From CBDUUP01 sp965370435 (lineage in GTDB: Bacteria; Chloroflexota; Anaerolineae; Anaerolineales; UBA11579), in the NCBI GenBank assembly GCA_965370435.1, contig CBDUUP010000001.1, positions 1-53,975 of the forward strand: DNA of 53,975 nucleotides, read 5' to 3'. The notes below the pieces were generated by a model that was not told where the DNA came from, made no database searches, and worked only from the letters and a program-made list of their open reading frames with translations. Every line of letters starts with the position of its first letter. Positions within the stretch are counted from its first letter, which is position 1. This document shows, piece after piece, positions 23,038-30,345 of this stretch. The position numbers and the translations under genes were made by a program.

Positions 23038-24843
23038 ATGCAACGATCACTTGACGATGTTGTCGAAACCCTCAAAAAAGCTAGAGAACGAGAGAGAAAA
23101 TGTGCACTGTTGATTGGCGCGGGATGTTCGGTCAAGGCGGGGATTCCTCTCGCCGGTGAATTTGTTGAAATTATCGAAAAACAATTTTCTCGCGCCTACC
23201 GCCGGGCAGAGAAAAATGGTGATGTTAGCTATCCTCACTGTATGCATGAAATTGCGCCAGGCGATAGGCATGATCTCATCGCCAAATATGTTGACGAGGC
23301 CAAGATCAACTGGGCGCACGTCGGCATCGCCCAATTAATGAAATTTGGCTACGTTGACCGCATTCTGACCACCAATTTCGACCCCCTCATTGTGCGAGCG
23401 TGTGCGTTAGTGGGCATTTTCCCCGCAGTTTACGATTTTGCCGCCTCACAAAGTTTCGATCCTGCCAGGATTAAAGGGCAGGCTATCTTCTACCTGCACG
23501 GCCAACGTTCGGGCTTCAAAATCTTGAACACCCCTGAAGAATGCGATATCCTTTCTACCCACCTTGCCCCCGTTTTCCAGGACGCTGGAAGCGGGCGGTC
23601 CTGGATCGTGGTGGGCTATAGCGGAGAAAATGACCCCGTCTTTGACCAATTGGCAGACGTTGAGTGCTTCGACCACAACCTTTATTGGGTGGGTAATAAG
23701 GATAACGAACCCGCTCTCCACTTACGAGAGCGTTTGCTGATCTCTGGTAAATACGCCCATTATGTCAATGGCTTTGACGCCGATGATTTCTTCGTCACTC
23801 TGGCACAGAAACTAGGTTGCTTTCCTCCCGATTTTGTGGGAGAACCTTTCACCCACCTGGATAATTTATTAGAAATGGTCACGCCCTATACGCTTCCTGG
23901 TCAAGATGCTGAAACGGATGTCACAAAAGACGCTCGTGACTTGATACAACGCGCGATTGAACGCTACGAAAGCGTGCCGGAGGTTATTGAACCGGAAGTA
24001 GCACTGGATGCTGTATCAACCACGGCGATGAAACTGCAATCTGTGCTCATGGCCGGAAAATATGATGAAATCATCGCCCAGGTCGCTGGAAGGGAAGGAG
24101 AGCTACCACCAGAATTCGTTTACTCTGTTACCTGGGCTTACGTTTATCAGGGCGATGCGCTCTCTGACCATGCCCTGACCAAATCCGGCCAAGAAGCCGA
24201 CCAACTCTTCGAACTAGCCGGGCAGAAATACCAGGCTGCCCTCGATATCAAACCCGATATGGACGAAGCCCTCTACAACTGGGGCAATGCGCTCTCTGAC
24301 CATGCCCTGACCAAATCCGGCGAAGAAGCCGACCAACTCTTCAAACTGTCCAGGCAGAAGTACCGGACTGCCTTCGATATCAAACCCGGCGACTTCGATA
24401 CTCTCTACAACTGGGGCTTTGTGCTCTCTGACCATGCCCGGACCAAATCCGGCGAAGAAGCCGACCAACTCTTTGAACTGGCCGGACAGAAATACCAGGC
24501 CGCCCTCGTTATCAAACCTGACGACCATGTTGTTCTCGACAATTGGGGAATGGCACTAAACGAGCAAGCCAAGACCAAGACAGGGAAGGAAGCCGACCGC
24601 CTTTACAAGGAGGCCAGGGAAAAATGTACACGAGCCAACGAAATTTCCCCAGGAAGTGGGTCGTACAACCTGGCTTGTCGCAGCGCGTTGATCGGCGAGG
24701 AAGAGGAATGCCGAAAATGGCTGGAGGACGCCTATCAACATGGGGAACTTGAATCTCGCGAGCACCTGGAGAACGATTCAGACATGGACAGCGTGCGTGA
24801 GAGGGAGTGGTTCAAGGAGTTTCTGGCGAAATTGGATGGGTGA
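23038..24843 (+). CDS. SIR2-domain protein with C-terminal 44-residue TPR-like repeats, probable anti-phage effector
   Basis: A 601-residue protein. The N-terminal SIR2 fold (about 20-280) shows LLIGAGCSVKAGIPLAGEF (NAD phosphate-binding, GAGxS-type with Cys), TTNFDPLI (about 111-118), FYLHGQRSG (His near 153) and WIVVGYSGENDPVF. It lacks the zinc Cys pairs of true deacetylase sirtuins, as in NAD-hydrolysing defence SIR2 proteins. The C-terminus (about 373-550) has three close copies of a 44-residue helical repeat (ALSDHALTKSGEEADQLF...) plus a diverged fourth, with an exact 132-bp DNA period. I choose the ATG at 23038, which has GGAG six bases upstream. The gene stands alone between inverted repeats. 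NADase and phage defence are inference. Confidence 0.8.
   Translation: MQRSLDDVVETLKKARERERKCALLIGAGCSVKAGIPLAGEFVEIIEKQFSRAYRRAEKNGDVSYPHCMHEIAPGDRHDLIAKYVDEAKINWAHVGIAQLMKFGYVDRILTTNFDPLIVRACALVGIFPAVYDFAASQSFDPARIKGQAIFYLHGQRSGFKILNTPEECDILSTHLAPVFQDAGSGRSWIVVGYSGENDPVFDQLADVECFDHNLYWVGNKDNEPALHLRERLLISGKYAHYVNGFDADDFFVTLAQKLGCFPPDFVGEPFTHLDNLLEMVTPYTLPGQDAETDVTKDARDLIQRAIERYESVPEVIEPEVALDAVSTTAMKLQSVLMAGKYDEIIAQVAGREGELPPEFVYSVTWAYVYQGDALSDHALTKSGQEADQLFELAGQKYQAALDIKPDMDEALYNWGNALSDHALTKSGEEADQLFKLSRQKYRTAFDIKPGDFDTLYNWGFVLSDHARTKSGEEADQLFELAGQKYQAALVIKPDDHVVLDNWGMALNEQAKTKTGKEADRLYKEAREKCTRANEISPGSGSYNLACRSALIGEEEECRKWLEDAYQHGELESREHLENDSDMDSVREREWFKEFLAKLDG
24157..24552 (+). repeat. 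Three 132-bp tandem repeats inside the SIR2 gene
   Basis: The words GCTCTCTGACCATGCCC recur at about 24157, 24289 and 24421, exactly 132 bases apart (44 codons), with high similarity over most of each unit. The recent duplication could vary the repeat number by recombination. Confidence 0.85.
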
Positions 24844-24950
24844 TTGAGGTTCATATCTCAGTGCGATCAACGCCGTGTGGGGGAGCGGCGTTTTTTCTTT
24901 TCCCCCCACAAACATCATTTGCCACTTGCAACTTGCCACTTGCCAACCTG

Positions 24951-24975
24951 CAACCTTCAACGTTCAACCTTCCAA
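24951..24975. repeat. Right arm of 25-nt inverted repeat around the SIR2 gene
   Basis: Exact reverse complement of 22708-22732. A third, nearly identical copy in this orientation lies at 46443-46469. Confidence 0.88.
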
Positions 24976-24996
24976 CTTTCAACCCTCTCTCCCCCC

Positions 24997-25057
24997 TTGA
25001 CAAACTCCGTTCATTCCTGTAAAATATCTTCAATCATTCAAATTATTTCAAATGATT
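24997..25057 (+). promoter_or_regulatory. Consensus promoter with overlapping palindromic operator
   Basis: TTGACA (24997-25002), 17-base spacer, TAAAAT (25020-25025), start expected near 25032. AATCATT (25032-25038) is mirrored by AATGATT (25051-25057), forming a 26-base imperfect palindrome at the start site. This is the likely autoregulatory site for the regulator that follows. Confidence 0.75.
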
Positions 25058-25069
25058 AGGAAATATCAA

Positions 25070-25735
25070 ATGTCTGACAAAATTCAAGCGGAAGAAACCC
25101 GCGTCATCTCCGACCTGGAAACCATCAAGGTCATGAGCGACCCGCTGCGGATCCAGATCATGGAATACGTCGCCACCGCCAACTGGGCCGGGGAACTGCG
25201 CACCGTCAAGCAGCTCGCCGAGCAGTTGGGCCTGACCCCCACCAAGCTCTACTACCACATCAACCTGCTGGAAAAGCACGACCTCCTCCAGGTGGCCGAC
25301 ACCCAGGTGGTCTCCGGCATCATCGAAAAACACTACCAGGTCAGCGCTTATGGCTACAAGGTGGATAAAAAACTGATCCCGACTCCCAACGACGCCGGGG
25401 GGGAGGAGAATCTCAACACCCTGATTGAGTTCGTGTCGGGCATCTTCAACTCCACCCTGGCGGACCTTCGCCGGGGGATACAGTCCGGGGCTATCAGCTT
25501 TCCCCAATCCGAAGATGATACTGAAAAAAAAGCCATCCTGGGCCGGAGATTCTGGCGCCTGCCGCCGGAAAACGTCCCCCTGGTCTACCAACGCATGCGT
25601 GACCTGATTGAAAGCTTCGAAGAACTGGAAACCGATGAAGGAGACCCCAACGCCTCCATCCACGCCCTGACCTTGGCGATGTATCCCCGCCAGGAGCCGC
25701 CAACATCTACTGAAAAAGACTCAACCAACGACTGA
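25070..25735 (+). CDS. ArsR-like winged-helix transcriptional regulator
   Basis: A 221-residue regulator. The N-terminal winged helix (about 12-85) has METIKV-type VMSDPLRIQIMEYV, then VKQLAEQLGLTPTKLYYHINLLEKHDLLQVADT, the recognition helix and wing of the HTH_20/ArsR class. There are no metal-binding Cys residues. A C-terminal domain of about 130 residues probably senses the inducer. I choose the ATG at 25070, with AGGAAA seven bases upstream, because the ATG at 25052 lies inside the palindromic operator. The MFS exporter follows after 45 bases, so this is probably a drug-responsive repressor of its own operon. Confidence 0.83.
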   Translation: MSDKIQAEETRVISDLETIKVMSDPLRIQIMEYVATANWAGELRTVKQLAEQLGLTPTKLYYHINLLEKHDLLQVADTQVVSGIIEKHYQVSAYGYKVDKKLIPTPNDAGGEENLNTLIEFVSGIFNSTLADLRRGIQSGAISFPQSEDDTEKKAILGRRFWRLPPENVPLVYQRMRDLIESFEELETDEGDPNASIHALTLAMYPRQEPPTSTEKDSTND

Positions 25736-25780
25736 GCGGTTGAACCGCTCAACCATCTTAGTTCAAGGAGATAACATAAC

Positions 25781-27091
25781 ATGGCAACACAATTTTCCAC
25801 CGAAGAAGGCCGCAAATGGAAAGCGCCCTTCTTCACCATCTGGACCGGGCAAGCCTTTTCCCTGCTGGGCAGCCAGTTGGTGCAGTTCGCCCTCATCTGG
25901 CACCTGACCATCGAGACCGAGAAAGCCACCGTTCTGGCGACCGCCTCTCTGGTTGCGCTGCTGCCCGGCGTGCTCCTCTCGCCGTTCATCGGCCCGCTGG
26001 TGGACCGCTGGAACCGCCGCCGCATCATGCTGGCAGCCGACACCTTCGTCGCCCTAGTGACGGTTGCGCTGGCAGTACTGTTCGCCCTGGATGTTATTGA
26101 GATATGGCACATTTACTTAGCGATGTTCCTCCGGTCCATCGGCGGCAGCTTCCACCGTCCGGCCATGACCTCATCCACCTCTTTGATGGTCCCCACGGAG
26201 AACCTCTCCCGCATCCAGGGCTTCAACCAACTGCTCAACGGCGGGTTGAACATCATCTCCGCGCCGCTGGGCGCCATCCTCCTGGATGTCCTGCCCATGC
26301 AAGGCATCCTGGCGATTGACGTGGTCACCGCCCTCGGCGCAGTGCTGCCGCTGCTCTTCATAGCCATCCCCCAACCAGCGGTTCGGCTGGACGAAAGCGG
26401 GCAAAGACCCTCTTTCTTCCAAGACCTAAAGGGCGGATTGGAGTACATTCTCGCCTGGCCGGGATTGCTGGTCATCATGGGCATGGCTACCCTGATCAAT
26501 TTCTCGATCTCTCCCGCCTTTTCCCTGATGCCCCTCCTCGTCAAGAATCATTTTGGCGGCGATGCCACCCAATTGGGGTGGCTGAGTTCCCTCTTTGGAG
26601 TTGGAGTCATTGTGGGCGGCTTGACCCTGGGGGTATGGGGCGGGTTCAAGCGCCGCATCATCACCGGCATGTTCGCCCTTATCGGAATGGGCGCAGGAGT
26701 CATCATGCTGGGCCTGGCCCCGTCCAACCTCTTCGCTCTTGCTTTAGGAGGCATGATCCTGAGCGGCATCATGCAGCCCTTGGCCAACGGCTCCCTGGGC
26801 GCTATCCTTCAATCCACCGTCGCGCCGGAGATGCAGGGGCGGGTCTTCACCCTGGGCGGCAGCGCGGCGATGGCGATGACCCCCATCGGCTTGATCTTCG
26901 CCGGGCCTATCTCCGACTATCTGGGCATCCAGACCTGGTTCGTCCTGGGCGGCGCAATGTGTATCCTGATGGGTGCGGCGGGCTTCATGATCCCGGCGTT
27001 GATGAATATCGAAAAAGGCCGCAATGGGACGGAGAGCGACCCGCAAGAGGCGGAATTGCCACTGGAGGAGGCCGCTCCTTCTAGTGATTGA
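25781..27091 (+). CDS. Major facilitator superfamily exporter (DHA3/MefA-like)
   Basis: A 436-residue transporter with about 12 hydrophobic helices. Start region FFTIWTGQAFSLLGSQLVQFALIWHL is typical of the DHA3 macrolide-efflux group; the loop 2-3 signature reads GPLVDRWNRRRIML, and FLRSIGGSFHRPAMTSSTSLMVP follows. The short charged C-terminal tail is cytoplasmic. AAGGAG is at 25766-25771. It is the second gene of the regulator operon and is closed by a hairpin terminator. Probably exports a drug or a lipophilic compound; the substrate cannot be told. Confidence 0.88.
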   Translation: MATQFSTEEGRKWKAPFFTIWTGQAFSLLGSQLVQFALIWHLTIETEKATVLATASLVALLPGVLLSPFIGPLVDRWNRRRIMLAADTFVALVTVALAVLFALDVIEIWHIYLAMFLRSIGGSFHRPAMTSSTSLMVPTENLSRIQGFNQLLNGGLNIISAPLGAILLDVLPMQGILAIDVVTALGAVLPLLFIAIPQPAVRLDESGQRPSFFQDLKGGLEYILAWPGLLVIMGMATLINFSISPAFSLMPLLVKNHFGGDATQLGWLSSLFGVGVIVGGLTLGVWGGFKRRIITGMFALIGMGAGVIMLGLAPSNLFALALGGMILSGIMQPLANGSLGAILQSTVAPEMQGRVFTLGGSAAMAMTPIGLIFAGPISDYLGIQTWFVLGGAMCILMGAAGFMIPALMNIEKGRNGTESDPQEAELPLEEAAPSSD

Positions 27092-27112
27092 AATAGCATC
27101 CGGGTAAACCGA

Positions 27113-27150
27113 AACCTCCCGCCGGTTGGGAACCTGCGGGAGGTTGCTAT
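27113..27150 (+). terminator. Hairpin terminator after the exporter
   Basis: AACCTCCCGC (27113-27122) pairs with GCGGGAGGTT (27136-27145) and is followed by GCTATTAAT. The T-tract is weak. Confidence 0.65.
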
Positions 27151-27179
27151 TAATCACACCCGGCTAAAGCCTCGACTCC

Positions 27180-27350
27180 TCCTCGGGTGTAGTTCAGTTT
27201 TGGGGTGTTTGGAGCACACAGCGACTAAAGTCGCACCAACAACTACGAAGTCCGCCCTTCGGCGGACTAAAACATCATCAAATCGGCGCAGACCGACTTC
27301 GTAAACATTTGAATGACTAAAGTCACTCAAACCCTCAAACTGAAATACAC
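27180..27350. repeat. Dispersed GCGACTAAAGTCGCACCAAC repeat, second copy
   Basis: Shares the GTAGTTCAGTTT, GCGACTAAAGTCGCACCAAC, AACTACGAAGTCCGCCC and TTCGGCGGACT modules with 22845-22965, plus extra small palindromes (TGACTAAAGTCA). The rest of the spacer to 27537 shows nothing I can name apart from AT-rich bases. Confidence 0.7.
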
Positions 27351-27537
27351 CCATCCTCCATATTCCCCTAATCCCTAATAACCTAATCCCCTCCCCTACT
27401 CGCTCGTCGGCAGCCAGGGCATATACTTTTTTGTTCAAAATTTTTAATTTCACTATTTTGCCTATTTCAACGCACATTGAAATTTATTGTAGCAGTGAAA
27501 TCATGATTTACCAAAAATCATTGTGATTCAGCGTTTC

Positions 27538-29088
27538 CTACCCACTCGTCGGCAGTCTGGGCATCTCCGGCCCTTCCACGCCCAGGTGTTCAGCCAACGC
27601 CGCCTTGAGCGCGGTGCGGTCATCCCAGAGATGTTCGACCTCGCCGAAGCACATAGATTGCTCATGGCCCTTGCCCAGAGCCAGCACCAGGTCGCCAGGT
27701 TGGGCCTGCGCCACCGCAAAACGGAGGGCCTTTCCCCGGTCGGGGATGCGCCAGAAAGTCTCCCCCTCCACGCCCCCGCGAGAGTCTGCGCCCGCCGCCA
27801 TCTCCGCCAGGATGTCTTCCAGGGATTCGGTGCGGGGGTCTTCGGCGGTGAGGATGGTCAGGTCGGCCAATTCAGCGGAGACTTTGGCCATCATGCGGCG
27901 TTTCTCCCGGTCCCGCAAACCCGCCGAACCGAACACCGCGATCACCCGACCGCCGGTCAACCCGCGGCCAGCTTTCAGGACATTTTTCAGGGCGTTGGGC
28001 GTATGGGCAAAATCCACAATGGCGGTGAAATCCTGCCCCATGTCAATCTGCTCCATGCGGCCCGGCACGCCCGGCAGAGCGGCGATACCGGCCTGGGCGG
28101 CTTCTGCAGCCAGCCCCAGCCCCTCCACCGCGGCCCCAATCGCCGCCAGACAGTTGGCGGCGTTGTACTCTCCCATCAACTGGGTTTCAATGGGCAATTT
28201 ATACCCCGGCCCGATCAAGTCGAAGCGCAGGCCCAGCAATGTAGAGGCCACATTTTCAGCCCGCAGGTCAGCCTCCGGATGCAGGCCGACGCTCACCTGG
28301 CGGACCGTCGTCATCGCAGCCAGATAAGCATAGGAGTCATCATCCCGGTTGAGGACCGCCAATCGCGGGTTGCCGCCCGCCTTCTCCGGCGTCTCGGCCA
28401 GCCCGGTGAACAGCCCGGCCTTGGCCTCCCGATAAGCCTCAAAGCTGCCGTGATAATCGAGATGCTCGTGGGTGATATTGGTGAGCACACCCACGTCGAA
28501 GGCGCAGGCTGTGACCCGGCCCTGCGCCAGGCCGTGGGAGGTGACCTCCAGCACGACGTGGGTCAAGCCCGCCTCTGCCATTTGGGCCAGGTAGCGCTGC
28601 ACGTCGGGCGCTTCGGGCGTGGTGACGTGGAAGCCGGTGTCCAATTCCTGGCCGCCGATCACCGCGCTGACAGTCGTTATCATGCCCGCTTTTATCCCCG
28701 CGTTGAGCAATATCTGGTAGATCATATTGCCGGTGGTTGTCTTGCCGTCGGTGCCGGTGACGCCGATCACCGTCATCTTATGCGCTGGGAAACCGTAGAA
28801 CGCCGCCGAGAGATACGCCAGAGCCTCCCGGCTATCCTGCACTTGCACGTAAGGGATCGCCAACTCCCCCGGCGGCCGGGTTCCAACCACCGCCGCCGCC
28901 CCCCGTTCAATCGCATCGGGTATAAAGCGATGCCCATCCACCCGCTCCCCTTCAATCGCCACAAACAAATTCCCCGCCTTCACCTCCCTCGAATCCAACA
29001 CCACCCCCGTCACCTCCACCCCCTCCGGCGCCCCCGAAAGCGCCTCTACAGGAATATCACCCAACAAATCCGCCAAATCCGCAGCCAT
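27538..29088 (-). CDS. murE: UDP-MurNAc-tripeptide synthetase (MurE)
   Basis: Adds the third residue of the peptidoglycan stem peptide. At 516 residues it is of normal length. N-terminal MurE domain (DSREVKAGNLFVAIEGERVDGHRFI), ATP-binding GVTGTDGKTTTGNMI (about 112-126), ITHEHLDYHGSFEAYREAK, and the C-terminal ligase domain. The amino-acid specificity loop reads AEDPRTE where diaminopimelate enzymes usually have DNPR. Arg is kept, but the preceding residues differ; since many Chloroflexota use ornithine, the substrate may be L-Orn rather than DAP (inference). I use the ATG at 29088; a GTG directly precedes it. It lies behind the F0 terminator, so it probably has its own promoter. Confidence 0.93.
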   Translation of the reverse strand: MAADLADLLGDIPVEALSGAPEGVEVTGVVLDSREVKAGNLFVAIEGERVDGHRFIPDAIERGAAAVVGTRPPGELAIPYVQVQDSREALAYLSAAFYGFPAHKMTVIGVTGTDGKTTTGNMIYQILLNAGIKAGMITTVSAVIGGQELDTGFHVTTPEAPDVQRYLAQMAEAGLTHVVLEVTSHGLAQGRVTACAFDVGVLTNITHEHLDYHGSFEAYREAKAGLFTGLAETPEKAGGNPRLAVLNRDDDSYAYLAAMTTVRQVSVGLHPEADLRAENVASTLLGLRFDLIGPGYKLPIETQLMGEYNAANCLAAIGAAVEGLGLAAEAAQAGIAALPGVPGRMEQIDMGQDFTAIVDFAHTPNALKNVLKAGRGLTGGRVIAVFGSAGLRDREKRRMMAKVSAELADLTILTAEDPRTESLEDILAEMAAGADSRGGVEGETFWRIPDRGKALRFAVAQAQPGDLVLALGKGHEQSMCFGEVEHLWDDRTALKAALAEHLGVEGPEMPRLPTSG

Positions 29089-29100
29089 CACTCTTTACCT

Positions 29101-29156
29101 TATATCCTTGTTTACTTGCACACTTGCCTACTTGCCTGCTTGCCTGCTTGCACACC
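29101..29156. repeat. TTGCCTACTTGCCTGC short-word repeat
   Basis: CTTGTTTACTTGCACACTTG followed by CCTACTTG/CCTGCTTG units with a period of eight bases. Same family as 14204-14313 and the cyclase flanks. Confidence 0.7.
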
Positions 29157-29165
29157 TTATACCAT

Positions 29166-29206
29166 AAAAACAAAAGACGCCCAAAGAATCATTCTCTCCG
29201 GGCGTC
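29166..29206 (-). terminator. Rho-independent terminator of the F0 operon
   Basis: On the minus strand, GACGCCC-loop-GGGCGTC is followed by TTTTGTTTTTA. It lies about 40 bases after the delta stop codon and separates atpF from murE. Confidence 0.85.
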
Positions 29207-29242
29207 TCAACTATCGAACTAAATAACCAGCTAACTATCCAA

Positions 29243-29461
29243 CTAGCGCAAATTCTGCCTCATGGACTCCAGTTGGCCGGAGACCGAGCCATCCAGCACC
29301 TTGTCGCCCACGCGAACCACCAAGCCTCCCAGAATGGAGGGGTCTACGCGGAAGGAAACGGTGGCCTGGCTGCCGATCTTGGAGAGCACGTCCTTCTTGA
29401 CCGATTCTTGCTCTTTGTCGGTCAGGGGCAGGGCGCTGGTGATCTCGGCGGAAGCGCCGCT
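29243..29461 (-). pseudogene. ATP synthase delta C-terminal domain, in frame behind a TAG of atpF
   Basis: Directly after the TAG at 29462-29464 the same frame continues for 72 codons and encodes an unmistakable delta/OSCP C-terminus: EITSALPLTDKEQESV, then VSFRVDPSILGGLVVRVGD and LDGSVSGQLESM, ending at TAG 29243-29245. There is no start codon of its own with a ribosome site. The N-terminal helical domain of delta is missing. I read b plus this part as one fused b-delta gene of about 246 codons, cut by a single stop. Confidence 0.85.
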
Positions 29462-29980
29462 CTAGCTGGAGTCCTCCAGCACGGTCACCTTGCGAGCTTT
29501 CACCCGGGAGAAGAATTCTTCGATCAAAGCCCGCTGGCGTTTCTCATCCAGGGCCTCGCCGATCAACTTCTGGGCGGCGGCCATGGAGAGCGCAGCCACC
29601 TGGCCGCGCAGGTCGCCCAGCACGCGGTCGCGTTCAGTTTCAGCGTCGGCGATGGCGGCCTTGCGGGCCTCGGCAGCTTCAGCTTCGGCAGCGACTTTGA
29701 TATCGCCGGTGGCAACCTCGGCGCGCTCGCTGGCCTCGCGGACGATCTTGGAGGCTTCGGCCTGCGCATCCGCGATGACCTTCTCGGCCTCTTCCTCCGC
29801 GTTGGCGCGGGCATCGGAAGCCACGCGGGCGTCTTCCAGACCTTGAGCGATGAGTTCGCGGCGTTTTTCGAGCGTTTCAATAATGGGGATAAAGGCCCAT
29901 TTACGCAGAATGAGAAAAACAATCGCGAAGTTGAGGATTTGTACGATTAAAAAACCTAGATTTATGCCTAATGCATCCAA
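29462..29980 (-). CDS. atpF: ATP synthase F0 subunit b (N-terminal part of an interrupted b-delta fusion)
   Basis: A 172-residue product: one N-terminal membrane helix (ILNFAIVFLILRKWAFIPII, about 15-34) and a long charged, Ala-rich coiled coil (about 40-155), the peripheral stalk of the ATP synthase. The normal b ending is followed by FSRVKARKVTVLEDSS and then TAG, after which the frame continues as a delta domain. Long b subunits that include a delta-like C-terminus are known in N-type ATPases, and b-delta fusions occur in mycobacteria. If the stop is real, the stalk would lack its F1 docking domain unless read through or supplied elsewhere. Confidence 0.93.
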   Translation of the reverse strand: MDALGINLGFLIVQILNFAIVFLILRKWAFIPIIETLEKRRELIAQGLEDARVASDARANAEEEAEKVIADAQAEASKIVREASERAEVATGDIKVAAEAEAAEARKAAIADAETERDRVLGDLRGQVAALSMAAAQKLIGEALDEKRQRALIEEFFSRVKARKVTVLEDSS

Positions 29981-30019
29981 GGGATTTCTCCTTTCTATTT
30001 CGTGTTTATTATTACCTGG

Positions 30020-30247
30020 CTAAAACACGAACAGAATTAGCATGGCAACAACCAGGCAGTAAATGGCGATCGCTTCGGTGAAAACAATGCCCAGGATCAT
30101 GTTGGTCTGGATCTCGCCTGAGGCATCTGGGTTGCGGGCAATACCCTGCACACCGCCAAAGGTAGCCATTCCGACGCCCAATCCGGCGCCCATCGCGCCG
30201 ATCATAGCGATTCCGGCGCCTATCAGTTTTGCAGCTTCTGCATCCAT
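30020..30247 (-). CDS. atpE: ATP synthase F0 subunit c
   Basis: A 75-residue hairpin of two membrane helices forming the rotor ring. The loop RNPDA (GIARNPDASGE) is canonical, and the ion-carrying Glu lies in helix 2 (IVFTEAIAIYCLV). The Gln in helix 1 and the Ser/Thr next to the Glu needed for Na+ coupling are absent (Ala follows Glu), so proton coupling is expected. Confidence 0.96.
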   Translation of the reverse strand: MDAEAAKLIGAGIAMIGAMGAGLGVGMATFGGVQGIARNPDASGEIQTNMILGIVFTEAIAIYCLVVAMLILFVF

Positions 30248-30345
30248 AATTACTTTTGAACCTCCGTTAATTTGATCTGGGGCGGGAAAACCGCCGCAAT
30301 TTTGGTTTAACCCGGGCGGATAACCGCCCGAAGATCACAAACTTT

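Noticed and set aside
29101..29156. Eight-base periodic TTGCCTAC/TTGCCTGC run considered as CRISPR
   Set aside because: Units are far too short, without spacers; no cas genes. The Cas4-like nuclease at 5262 belongs to the helicase operon.
27523..29226. Long plus-strand frame of 567 codons
   Set aside because: Antisense shadow of murE with His/Arg/Gln-rich composition; murE has clear motifs.
29262..29465. 67-codon plus-strand frame
   Set aside because: Antisense of the delta domain; the minus-strand translation matches delta/OSCP clearly.
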